DNA of 64,000 nt from Miscanthus floridulus. Its lineage: Eukaryota; Streptophyta; Magnoliopsida; Poales; Poaceae. The notes under the pieces were generated by a model. The model was not told where the DNA came from. It ran no database searches and saw only the letters and a list, made by a program, of their open reading frames with translations. The stretch is taken from NCBI RefSeq assembly GCF_019320115.1, contig NC_089581.1:65515310-65579309 (forward strand). The letters run 5' to 3'. This document shows positions 35,257 through 45,360 of the stretch, in pieces. The position numbers and the translations under genes are program-made. Each line of letters begins with the position of its first letter. Within the stretch, counting starts at the first letter, position 1.

Positions 35257-37234
35257 ATGGATCGGGAGGGCGCTGGGGGTGATAATGGCTGGCTCTGGCT
35301 CGTCTTGGCCGCGCATGATAGGGATGATGTTTGCTGTAAAAATGGTTAATAACAAAGTTGTAGAGAATTTGATAAGCTTTCCAGAAAGTACAGAATCACT
35401 GCATTTGGATTAGTAGAACTCCAGTTATGAGTGAAACAAGTAGCTGCTGTTTTGTGATGTAGTAGATGCATGGTGGAAGTAGTTAATTAAATAATCGAGA
35501 AGAGATATGCACCTACTCAATAAACATGATGCACTTGTTAACATATATGCAGTCGTAATACTTATGCCATATTCATGCATCTAGGATCGGAGGAAGAAAT
35601 AATGTTGCTGGAATTCGAAGAAGCAGAGGAAGGGGACCAGCAGGAGAATCCTCAAGCCGCAGCTCCCGAAAGCGTGGAGCAGAATCCTGAAGAGCTTCCG
35701 GAGTGTCCTGACCACCGCCCCACTTCCTTTCTACGAGGCAAGCCCCGGAGCATTCTAAGTCTCCCAGTATTTTACAAATGTTTACTTAAGTACTTATGAT
35801 TGATGCATTAGGTTATAAGAGTTGAATGGAACCACTTGATGCATATAAATTCCTTGTCCAGATATTACACCTTTAACCGGTATAGGTCCAGGATCGAATA
35901 TATGCTTAGCCATGCTTCGACCGATAGAAGTCGGGTGATGTCCTATCACCTGCGAGATATAGGTGGATACCGGAGCACGGTTGGCTATATTTGCTATCGT
36001 GGAATAGAACCATGAGGTAAAAGAAAATCGAGACCGGGTGGGATGTCGATAGAGAAGCAACAAGACATGGAGGTCTTGGGCGTGGATCTATCCCCATCTA
36101 TGTCGATTAAGGACCGTACCATTGTTGGCGCTTCTGACAAGATTGAACGCATGCCTCTCACTTAGCTAGCCGGATAACTCGTTTCGACTACGAAGCCGAG
36201 TAATTCAACTCAGGTCGGGACCCGTTCTGTTGTGCGCTCCTTCCGGGGAATGATCAGACTAAGCCCAAGGGCAGGCTAGGCCTAAACGTCCTGGCATCTG
36301 GTGTTCCAGATTGCGCGGCGCGGTACAGACCCGCGAAATGTAGACCTAAGTTGTACCAAAGGTGACCTAAGGCTATCGTGGCTGGTAGACCTAGGTTTGT
36401 GTTAGGAATAAATTCCCAGCTGGTTGAAATCGAGTCGAATCGCCGTCTCTCCCGGATAGTGAGAAACTTGGCTAGTCCCAACATCGTAGTAACTATGTTA
36501 TGAAACATGATGGTTCGGATGAATATGGAATTACAATACCTGCTATGGTTACTATTGTATGCTTTTAAATTGATATATCACATGTTTGGCACAGGATAGT
36601 TGCTAATCTAGAAATGAATAGTTATAATTAACTTGATAAAGGAATCGTAATTATACAATGAGTCAATTGCCTTTATGCAAAATGTTGTCGAGTTACGTCC
36701 ACCTATACAGCCTTGCATAATCCTTGGAGTCATTTTATTTCTGGTTCATGACGAGTAAGTCTAGCTGAGTACCTTCTCGTACACAGGGTTTTATTTCCCA
36801 TTGTTGCAGATGGCACTGTGTATCATGGTTATTGCAAGAGTTGCTTCTATCCCACCGTGGATGAGGAGTAAGCCTTGGGCGGGCTTCTTTATTAATCCCT
36901 ATCTTTGCTTTTGTGGACCGTGATCCTACTTGGCACTGTATCAAACTATGTTGGAAACTTTCTTTTTGAACTTATTTGCTTCTGCTTTATCTATCAAACT
37001 CGGTTTGTAATAACTTTTATTCGTACTCTGATGATGAAATGTATCTATGAACTTTATGTAATATGTGGCATGTATGTTGAATCATATACGGTCTTGGTTG
37101 TTGTAAATCGTTTATCAAGACCCGTCGTGGTACTCGACGGACTACTAGGTTTATATGGGTTCAAGTATGACAGTGCGACCGCTTGCGGGCTACCATTGTA
37201 CTTGTACTCTTATAAATTGGTCGGTTCTGCGACA
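35257..37234 (+). repeat. Palindrome, right arm (1978 bp)
   Basis: Reads on the plus strand like the 3' part of an unidentified LTR and ends GGTTCTGCGACA, directly before the target duplication. Sequence near 36800 (CCATTGTTGCAG) resembles a splice acceptor, as often seen in long gypsy LTRs. Confidence 0.9.
35575..35799 (+). other. 74-codon open frame in the right arm
   Basis: Mirror copy of 34700-34924 with Leu/Ser, Thr/Met, Met/Val, Asn/Asp and Leu/Val changes. Several of these are C/T changes at CpG. Not supported as a gene by anything else. Confidence 0.3.
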
Positions 37235-38277
37235 ACGTACCACTCGCCCTATATGGTGCGGGATGGCTGGACTACTTGGTAGGATATTGCCACTACTGCT
37301 AGGTTGATAGCGAACAATGTAAGGAGGTATGGGGCACGGATGATTTCCCCCACACCCTTCTGAGACTTCATGGAGACCTTGTGGACTCGGCTCATGACTC
37401 ACAGTTTCAGCCGCCCCAGACTAGACTTGGGGTGTACTAGGGCTGAATGGTAGAGTGGCATTATCCTAGGCTAGCAAGCGGCCGGAATCAGCCCAGTTGA
37501 TGACGGTCAGTGAAGAAGGTAGATCTTGTGGTTATGTAAAACCTCTGCAGAGTGTATGGTTGATCGATCGATACATATGCCGACTTGTCGGCTATGGACC
37601 TTTCCTGGATTTCGCTTAAACTAGATAATGAGATGAGTCCTTCTCTTCTTCCCCCGTGAGAGAGTGTCGGTCATAGCCAGGGGCTATGGGCCATGAGACA
37701 GTGCCAAGAGGGAGATGTCCTATCGACTGAGCGATGGTATGGTGATGATATGGAGATGGTGGTATATCGATCCCAAGATCGAAACCTGGCTCTGGATGGA
37801 AATGGGGTGGAATGTGTGTGGGAGTGGTGTTAAAACTTGACCAACTATTATTATATACTTGATATGCTAATATATAGGAAACCTCAGCCTTATAGGTTCC
37901 TTTTGATTATATCCAACTTGCATCCAAATTCCACAAAGCAATGCTCATAGGGTGGGAGTGGCCAGTACAAATCATACTGATAAGCTTTGGCACACAGGTT
38001 CTGCTGAGGAGTATAGCTCTGAGGAGTTTGACGGATGAGGGGTTCGTTCCTACGCTCGAGTTTTGGCGATCTTATCTCTAAACTGTTCTGAATGAATGCT
38101 ACTTTTGATTCCGCCAATGCGGCGATGTAATAATTTATGTAATTCCACACTATTTGTACTCTGATATTACGTTGTATGGATGTGATATTTGACTGGAATT
38201 TGGGGTAATATGATCCACAACGGTCTTATTACACTTTGACTCTGTGGATTTTCCTTCATGGAAATCAGGTCGTTTCA

Positions 38278-38921
38278 GAGACGAGCTGCTGTAGAAGAAT
38301 GCCGCGGCTAGTGAGAGGGCCGGTGAGCTCCTGGCGGAGCTACAGATGGAGCAGGACCTCAAGCTGAAGGCTAAGGAGAGGTCCACGACATCGCAGGAGA
38401 AGGCGAACCAGGATGCTGTGGTGGTCGATCGGACCATCCGAGAGCGCAACAAAGCACGTCGGGAGGCCAAGGCACGCCAGGCAGATCTTGGAGTCGAGGT
38501 GGCCCGATGGCTGGATGCCGAGGAAGTTTCTGCCGGTCTACACACCGATCTCACCGAGGTGCGGGGGCTTCTCCAAGCTGAAGGTGATGAGTATGATCGC
38601 TTGTCCCTCGCTGTTCTAGCGGTCTATGACAACCTATAGGTGGCACAAGAGGAGGGGACCAGCTCGCTTGCAGCCCGTGTCGCTAGTATCACGGCTCGGG
38701 TGGGCCAGCTTGAGGAGAGTGCTTTTCACGCTGGGATCACCCAGGCCTTCACCGTCGCCCATTCTCATTATGAGAAGGAGATCAACCTAGAGGTGATGAG
38801 CGAGGGTTTCCCGCCTACTTATGAGGATGATGAGCTAGACGCGATTGAGAAGGTGGTGGCTCCTCTTGCGAAGAACCTGGCGGATAATCTAAAAGAAATG
38901 GTTCTCCCTTCGTGGAAGTAG
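38278..38921 (+). pseudogene. Antisense gene of the Tat element, 3' part
   Basis: Continues the frame left at 18432 across the GAGAC duplication. It encodes a long Glu/Arg/Ala-rich coiled coil (for example RTIRERNKARREAKARQADL) and ends in TAG at 38921 after KEMVLPSWK. Two in-frame TAG codons (near 38291 and 38637) sit where Gln is expected. Together with 15741-18432 it is one interrupted gene. Confidence 0.7.
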
Positions 38922-41025
38922 TTAGTCGAATAAATTTGAACAACACTTATATGTAATATGTGAACAAGTGTCGGTACTTTTGAGTCTAGAAGCAGTTTTG
39001 TGATTTTGCTTTGTAATTTTGTTTTGTTTGATTTCACCTTCTTCCCTTTTTGTAATCAAAAAGAGTGTTTATTCGATCCGACCCTTCCCTTTGTCTAAGG
39101 CCGCAGGGCCGGTGGTGCTTTTAGGGGAAAAAATTTGGGTTGTGCTACTTGAGCAAAACATACCGTAGCTGTCTAGTCGTTTGGTTTTTTGCGGTCTTAC
39201 CAATCTATTCCCCTGAATCTTGCCGCTAGTCTTGATGCGAGGAGGGAGTCTGATGTAATGATTGTTTCGAAAAAAGGAAGGGAGGTAGCCGTACCTTTAC
39301 TAGCCCCTAAGTGAGATCCGACCCCTTGCATCCGCTGGGGTCAGGTGTTTCTAGAGACCGGAGTGTTCAGATGGAATCCCATTCCATGGTTTTTGTGACA
39401 CCACTATTCCCCACCCTGCCTTCCAATAGAATTCCCCAAATGGGGACTCTATGGGCTCGGCAAGGGGGGCCTTCGAACCTCTGTTCCTGTATCGAGTGGC
39501 TCGAGCCCTCGGGCCTTGTTAGGGTCTAATAGGGGTCAGCCGTAATTCGCGTGTTACCCCATCCTCGACTTTCATAATCGGAGGGGCCGAGTAGACAACA
39601 CTTGCCTCAGTGGCTCGAGTGTTGTGCTCAATGGGCTCGCTAACAGGTATGTTCGTGTGGAATCCGGGTCCATCATTTGCTGATGGGGTCAGAAGAGCCC
39701 TCTGGTGGCACTCCACAACTTCTTAACCCACCTCCCGGCAGATGCCCGAGCCGTTCGATAGGCTCAGGTGGCCTAATGGCCTCTCCTCGATGGAGGTTCT
39801 ATGGGTTTGGCTCGGGGTTAGAATCGAACGAGAAAAGGTTGAGACGTCCCTATCCGCTTCAAAGCGGGATCGGGCAGGGCTGCTGGGGCTCGTCTCGGTT
39901 ATTTCTCCCTAGCTCTGTTTGGCACGAGGCGGCCTCGAGCCCTTCACAGGCCAGCCTTCGAACCTCGGCCTGCTGCCACCCATATCGAATGAGGCGACTG
40001 CCATTTTGTGATGCGACACGAAGCGTTGGTATGCAATGTTTTGCATATGCAATGTTTGAATGTATAATTTAATCAAAATGAAGGCAAGGTCGGTAACGTT
40101 ACCTTGGTAGCATGAGTGATGGAAAGCTCTTACCAGATGTGTTCGAGCCAGGTTTTGGGTCTGATGTTTCCGACGAGGCCGGCGTAAACTGCATGAGTAT
40201 TGCTACTTTTGTTTTTGCAATTGATTTTTAAGCGATTTGCTAGCTTCCCCCCTGAAGGGGGGCTCTGTAGGTGGACCCCTCCAAAGTCCTTTCAGGAAGG
40301 TGGGAGCTAAGGCTAGCAGTGCGAGGAGCTATGAACGCGATTATGCTGGTGAACCAAAAAGACTCCGTAGCCGACGGAGCGTAGGGTCCGGTGGTTCATC
40401 CAGTTGTACTCATCGTTGTATTCCCACATGCCGTGCTTTTGGTTTCCCCAACGTAAGGAGGGGTCAGGCTAAGAGGGTGTTTAAACAAACATGCGCCCTC
40501 GGCAGCCCCCGAGCGATGTTCATGTCCCTACCGTTGCTGGGGTCGGAAGCTCGGCAAAGAATTCAACACTCAAAGTAAATAAATAGGGGTGCTTATCTTT
40601 GAGTCGGTCATTCGTTCGTTGTTTTGCCTGGGCCGCCCGATCGACCTTGTAGAAGAGGTTTCGGTGCCCTCCAACCCTTCCTATGGCCCAAGTTGTAAGA
40701 AACTAGGAGTGTGGGTGAATTAATTCTGATCACGCTGGTGAGCAAAGAGGTTGTAGCCGCTGGGGCGTGGGTCTCCCATAGTCCTACCAATTGTACTCAG
40801 AATTTGTTCCCGAAATCTTAGTCCTTTAGGACTTGTTTACGAGAAGATCGGAAAACTTAGATAAAGTTTTCAAAGATAATACAGGAAGTGTTTGCAAGAT
40901 AAACATACTTGTACTTGTATCAGCCCCGAGTGGGGTCCGGCCCCTCACAATTTGCAGGGGTCAGATATCACTAAAGATCGGGGTTTTGTAAAGACAAAGA
41001 CTAATAAGAAGAAACATGCGTTTAT
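38922..41025. other. Non-coding region between antisense gene and pol
   Basis: About 2.1 kb without a supported ORF. It contains diverged copies of a segment around TGTACTCA preceded by a GTAGCCG motif (near 40370 and 40750), and C/G-rich stretches like those next to the 3' LTR. Convergent transcripts of pol (minus) and the antisense gene (plus) would both end here. Confidence 0.45.
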
Positions 41026-44000
41026 TTAAGGGTAAAAACGACGTAGCTGCTCAATGTTCCAGGCGTTGGTGAAGACCTCATCATTGATGGTTTTCAACCT
41101 GTAGGCGCCCGGGCGAAGTACTTCCACGACGACGTAGGGTCCCTCCTAGGGCGGGGAGAGTTTGTGGCAGTCCTTGTTGCTCTGCACAAGGCGGAGGACG
41201 AGGTCCCCAACGTTGAAGACTCGACCCTGCACCCATCGGCTGTGGTACCATCGCAACGCCTGCTGGTACTTAGCTCAACGGAGGAGGGCGATGGCGTGGG
41301 CTTCATCTAGCTAGTCCATGGCATCTTGGTGGGATGCCTCGGCCCCCTGTTCGTCGTACGCTCTGATTCTTGGTGCTCCATAGTCAAGGTCCGTTGGGAG
41401 AACAGCCTCAGAACCGTAGACCATGAAGAAGGGTGTGTAGCCGGTGTCCTGACTAGGAGTTGTCCTTAGGCTCTAGAGCACGGCCGGAAGCTCAGCGAGC
41501 TAGCACGCACTGAACTTGTTCAACCGGTTTAAAATTCTGGGCTCAAGGCCTTGCAGAAGCATGCCGTTTGCACGCTCGACCTACCCGTTCATCCAGGGGT
41601 GTGCGATGGCTGCCCAATCGATCCGAATGTGTTGTTCATCGCAGAATCGAATGAATTTCCTGCCGGTGAACTATGTGTCGTTGTCTATGATGATGGAGTT
41701 CGGTACTCCGAAGCGATGGATGATGTCGAGGAAGAATAGCACAGCTTGCTCGGATTTGATCGTGGAGATCGGTCGAGCTTCAATCCATTTTGTAAACTTG
41801 TCTATGGTGACAAGTAAGTGGGTGAAGCCCAAGGGCACCTTTTTGAGTGGCCCAACTATGTCGAGCCCCTAGACCGTGAAGGGCCACGTGATGGGGATCA
41901 TCTGGAGCGCCTGGGCTAGAAGGTGAATCTGCCGAGCGTAGTACTGACTCTGTTCGTAGGTGCGTACAATTTGCTCGGCGTCGGCTACTGCGGTGGGCCA
42001 GTAGAAGCCCTGTTGGAATGTGTTCCCAACCAAGGACCTTGGTGCGGCATGGTGACCGCAGACCCCACCGTGGATATCGCTTAGCAGAAGTTTTCCATGT
42101 TCGCCAGGGATACAGAGCTGTAGGATCCCCATATGGCTCTGTTTGTAGAGTTCGCCTTCTACAAGAACGAAGGACTTGGCACGATGTGCAAGTCGTCGGG
42201 CTTCTATTTTGTCTGCTGGTAGTGTGTCACAGAGGAGGTAGTCGAGGTAGAGCATTCTCCAGTCGTCGGGAGGGTCGGACTCTGCTGCTAGGTCCTCTTC
42301 AAGCTCCATGACCTTGGGGTCGGGCGGAGCAGTTGGCAGATTGGCCCCTGGGGTCGGACTAGATGGGCCATCGCTGGCCTGTTCCGACCCCGCGTAGTGT
42401 ACCGAAGGTTTATGTTGATCGCTAGCGAAGACACCTACCGGGACTGGCTCTCGGCCGGATGCTGCTTTCACGAGTGTGTCGGCTGCTTCGTTGAGACGCC
42501 TTGGGATGTGATTAAGTTCGAGGCCATTGAATCTATCCTCCAGCCATCGGACTTCTTAGCAGTATGCTTCCATCTTGGCATCGTGGCAGCTTGACTCCTT
42601 CATGACCTGGTTGACGACCAGCTAGGAGTCACCCCTGATGTCGAGGCATCGGATGCCTAGCTCGATGGCGATTCATAGGCCATTGATGAGCGCTTCGTAT
42701 TCTGTGATATTGTTTGATGAGGGGAAATGGAGCCAAACCATGTACCTCGTGCAGACCCCGAGGGGAGATACAAAGACTAGTCCCACGCCAGCGCCCTTCT
42801 TCATCAGCGATCCATCAAAGTACATCGTCCAGTACTCTTGATCGATGACTGCTGGTGGCATCTAGACCTCAGTCCACTCCACGATGAAGTCAGCCAGCAC
42901 CTAGGATTTGATCGCTGTTTGGGGGGCATAAGTAATGCCCTGATCCATCAGCTCGAGTGCCCACTTTGCGGTTCTTCCTGTAGCGTCCTGGCTACGGACG
43001 ACCTCGCCGAGGGGGAACGATGTCACGACTGTCATAGGGTGTGACTCGAAGTAGTGGCATAGCTTCCTCTTGGTGATGAGGATGATGTAGAGGAGTTTTT
43101 GGATTTGGGAGTAGCGGGTTTTGGAGTCAGATAATACCTCGCTGATGAAATATACAGGGCGCTGCACCTTGAAGGCGTGCCCCTCTTCTTCCCGCTCTAC
43201 TACTAAGGCGGCGTTAACCACTTGCATGGTGGCCACTATATATAGGAGGAGGGATTCTCCGTTGCTTGGTGGGACCAGAACCGGGGGTTTAGTTAGAAAT
43301 TGCTTAACCATGTCAAGCGCCTCGTGAGGCTTGGCTGTCCACTCAAAACGGTCGGACTTCTTCAGGAGTCGATAGAGGGGGAGTCCTCGTTCTCTGAGGC
43401 GCGAAATGAATCGGCTAAGGGCGGCAAGGCACCCTGTGATCCGCTAAACCCCCTTTATGTTTTGGATCGGGCCCATCCTTGTGATGGCTGATATCTTCTC
43501 CGGGTTGGCTTCGATGCCATGCTCAGAGACAATGAAGCCGAGTAGCATGCCCCTAGGAACCCCGAAAACACATTTTTCGGGATTGAGTTTGATGCCGTTT
43601 GCCCAGAGTTTCGCAAAGGTTTGTTCAAGGTCGGCGACAAGGTGGTCAGCCCATTTGGACTTAACTACGATGTCGTCGACGTAGGCCTCAATGGTCCGCC
43701 CAATGAGGTCCCCGAAGCAATTGAGCATACAGCGCTGGTAAGTTGCCCCAGTGTTCTTTAGACCGAACGGCATTGAAATGTAGCAAAACGATCCAAAGGG
43801 GGTGATAAAAGACGTCGCGAGCTGGTCGAACTCTTTCATCGTGATCTGATGGTAGCCGAAGTATGCATCAAGGAAGCAGAGGGTTTCGCACCCTGAGGTG
43901 GAATCAACTATTTGGTCAATGCGTGGCAAAGGAAATGGGTCCTTTGGGCATGCCTTGTTGAGGCCCGTGTAGTCGACACACATCCTCCATTTCCCGCTCT

Positions 44001-45360
44001 TCTTTCGTACAAGAACGGGATTTGCTAGCCACTCTGGGTGGTATACTTCCCTAATGAACCCAACAGCCAACAACTTTGCTATCTCTTCACTGATGGCCCT
44101 GCGCTTTTCCTTGTCGAAGTGGTGTAGGCGTTGCCTCACCGGCTTAGAGCCTAGGTGGATTTTCAAGGTATGCTCGGCGACCTCCCTCAGAATGCCTAGC
44201 ATATCCGAGGGTTTCCATGCAAAGATGTCTTTGTTATCGCGGAGGAAGTCGACGAGCGTGCTTTCCTATTCGGAGGAGAGCGTGATACCAATGCGTACCT
44301 TTTTAGCCTCGGAGCTGCTGGGGTCCACGAGGAACTCCTTGGAGCCTTCTGCCGATTCGAATGACCCGGTCGATTTCTTGGCGTCGGGCGTTTTTTCGGC
44401 AACCTCCTCCCTGAGGGTGGCGAGTTCCTTGGAGGCGACGACTGTGGAGGCGTGACCGCAGCATTCGACTTCGCACTTGTAAGCACGCTGGAAGGAGGTG
44501 TCGATGCTGATGACCCCTCGGGGGCCCAGCATCTTCAGCTTAAGCTACGTATAGTTGGGGATGACCATGAACTTCGCGTAGCATGGTCGTCCCAGGATGG
44601 CGTGGAAAGTTCTAGGGAACCCCACTATGTCGAAGGTGAGGGTCTCAGTCCTGTAATTGGACCGATCCCTGAAAGTGATGGGCAAATCGATCTGCCCTAG
44701 TGGCATGGCCTGCCTACCAGGAATGACGCCATGGAAAGGCGCTCGGATGGGGCGGAGGTTCATTCGATCAATGCCCATCTCATCGAGCGTCTTGGCGTAC
44801 ATGATGTTGAGGCCACTCCCTCCGTCCATCAGTACTTTCATGAGCCGCTTTGGGCCGACGATCGGGTCGACAACAAGCGGGTACCTTCCCGGGTGTGGGA
44901 CGACATCCGGATGGTCGGTCTGGTCGAAGGTTATGGCGGATTCTGACCACCGGAGGAAGGCAGGCGTGGTCGATCCGGCCGTATAGACCTCACGGCGCGC
45001 GACCTTCTGGCGGCGTTTAGAGTCGTAGGCCACTGATCCTCCGAAGATCATGAGGGCGCCGTTCGGAGTCGAGAAGGCGTCATCCTTCTCCTCAATGTCG
45101 TCTATGCTGGGGGCAGGTTCCTTCCCCTGCTCCCCTTTATTGAGGCCCCTGGACAAGTATTTGCGCATGAGGCCGCATTCCTTGTATAGATGCTTGGCCG
45201 GGAAAGCGTGGTTCAGGCATGGCCCCTCGAGCATTTTTTTCAAAGTGGTTCGGAGTGCCCTCCGCAGGCTTCCAGCCACCTTTGTGGTCGGCAGCGGCCA
45301 CGAGCGAGTTGTCACGTCGTTGCTTCTTATTCTTTCTTTTGGCGGGACGGTTGGAGGCAC
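41026..45360 (-). pseudogene. Tat element pol polyprotein, stop-ridden
   Basis: One frame of 1445 codons from 45360 to the terminal TAA at 41026-41028, with no indel apparent. Domains: end of gag and protease (DGGSGLNI near 44803-44832; ILGRPCYAKFM), reverse transcriptase (WRMCVDYTGLNKACPKDPFP; YVDD at about 43672-43683), RNase H of the first type (near 43000-43300), a second, plant-type RNase H (YFDGSLMKKGAGVG near 42780-42815), and integrase (zinc finger near 41900-42090, with both Cys changed to Tyr and Ser; core from about 41870). Two RNase H domains fit the Tat lineage. Internal stops by hand count: thirteen TAG, two TGA, one TAA. The C-terminus has no chromodomain. Confidence 0.9.

Larger units (their letters stand above)
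32789..37234 (-). mobile_element. Chimeric TRIM/palindrome retroelement
   Basis: A 4446-bp unit inserted in the chromovirus 3' LTR with a perfect 5-bp duplication. In minus orientation: a 3970-bp palindrome (37234 to 33265) that starts TGTCGCAG and ends CTGCGATA; a 2-bp spacer; the PBS TGGTATCAGAGCC; about 170 bp of non-coding internal sequence; a polypurine tract; then a 273-bp LTR (33061 to 32789) with a 5S-like core, ending GACGTTACA. The 3' part looks like a Cassandra TRIM. A normal TRIM would have a copy of the same 273-bp LTR at the 5' end; here the palindrome takes that place. No protein for movement is encoded, so enzymes must have come from another element. Confidence 0.8.
18433..38277 (+). 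mobile_element. Tekay/Del-type chromovirus (Ty3-gypsy)
   Basis: Inserted in the antisense gene of the Tat element. Long LTRs (18433-22928, 4496 bp; 29315-38277, 4512 bp after subtracting a nested insert and its extra duplication copy) begin TGTAACAACCC and end TCGTTTCA. PBS for tRNA-Met follows at 22931. Then come an upstream ORF (23090-24319), gag-pol (24619-29280) ending in a chromodomain, and a polypurine tract before 29315. The chromodomain and the very long LTRs point to the Tekay/Del lineage. Reading frames are nearly indel-free but hold about 22 premature stops, mostly TAG. Confidence 0.92.
29315..38277 (+). repeat. 3' LTR of the chromovirus, split by an insertion
   Basis: Matches 18433-22928 throughout, except for the 4446-bp insertion at 32789-37234. 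The two halves (29315-32788 and 37240-38277) rejoin at ACGTA. Differences from the 5' LTR are mostly C/T and G/A transitions. It also carries a short extra segment near 37335-37350. Confidence 0.92.

Noticed and set aside
33265..37234. Palindrome as an ordinary fold-back DNA transposon inserted into a TRIM
   Set aside because: No separate target duplication surrounds the palindrome, and no remnant of a TRIM 5' LTR lies on its outer side. The only duplication encloses TRIM part and palindrome together.
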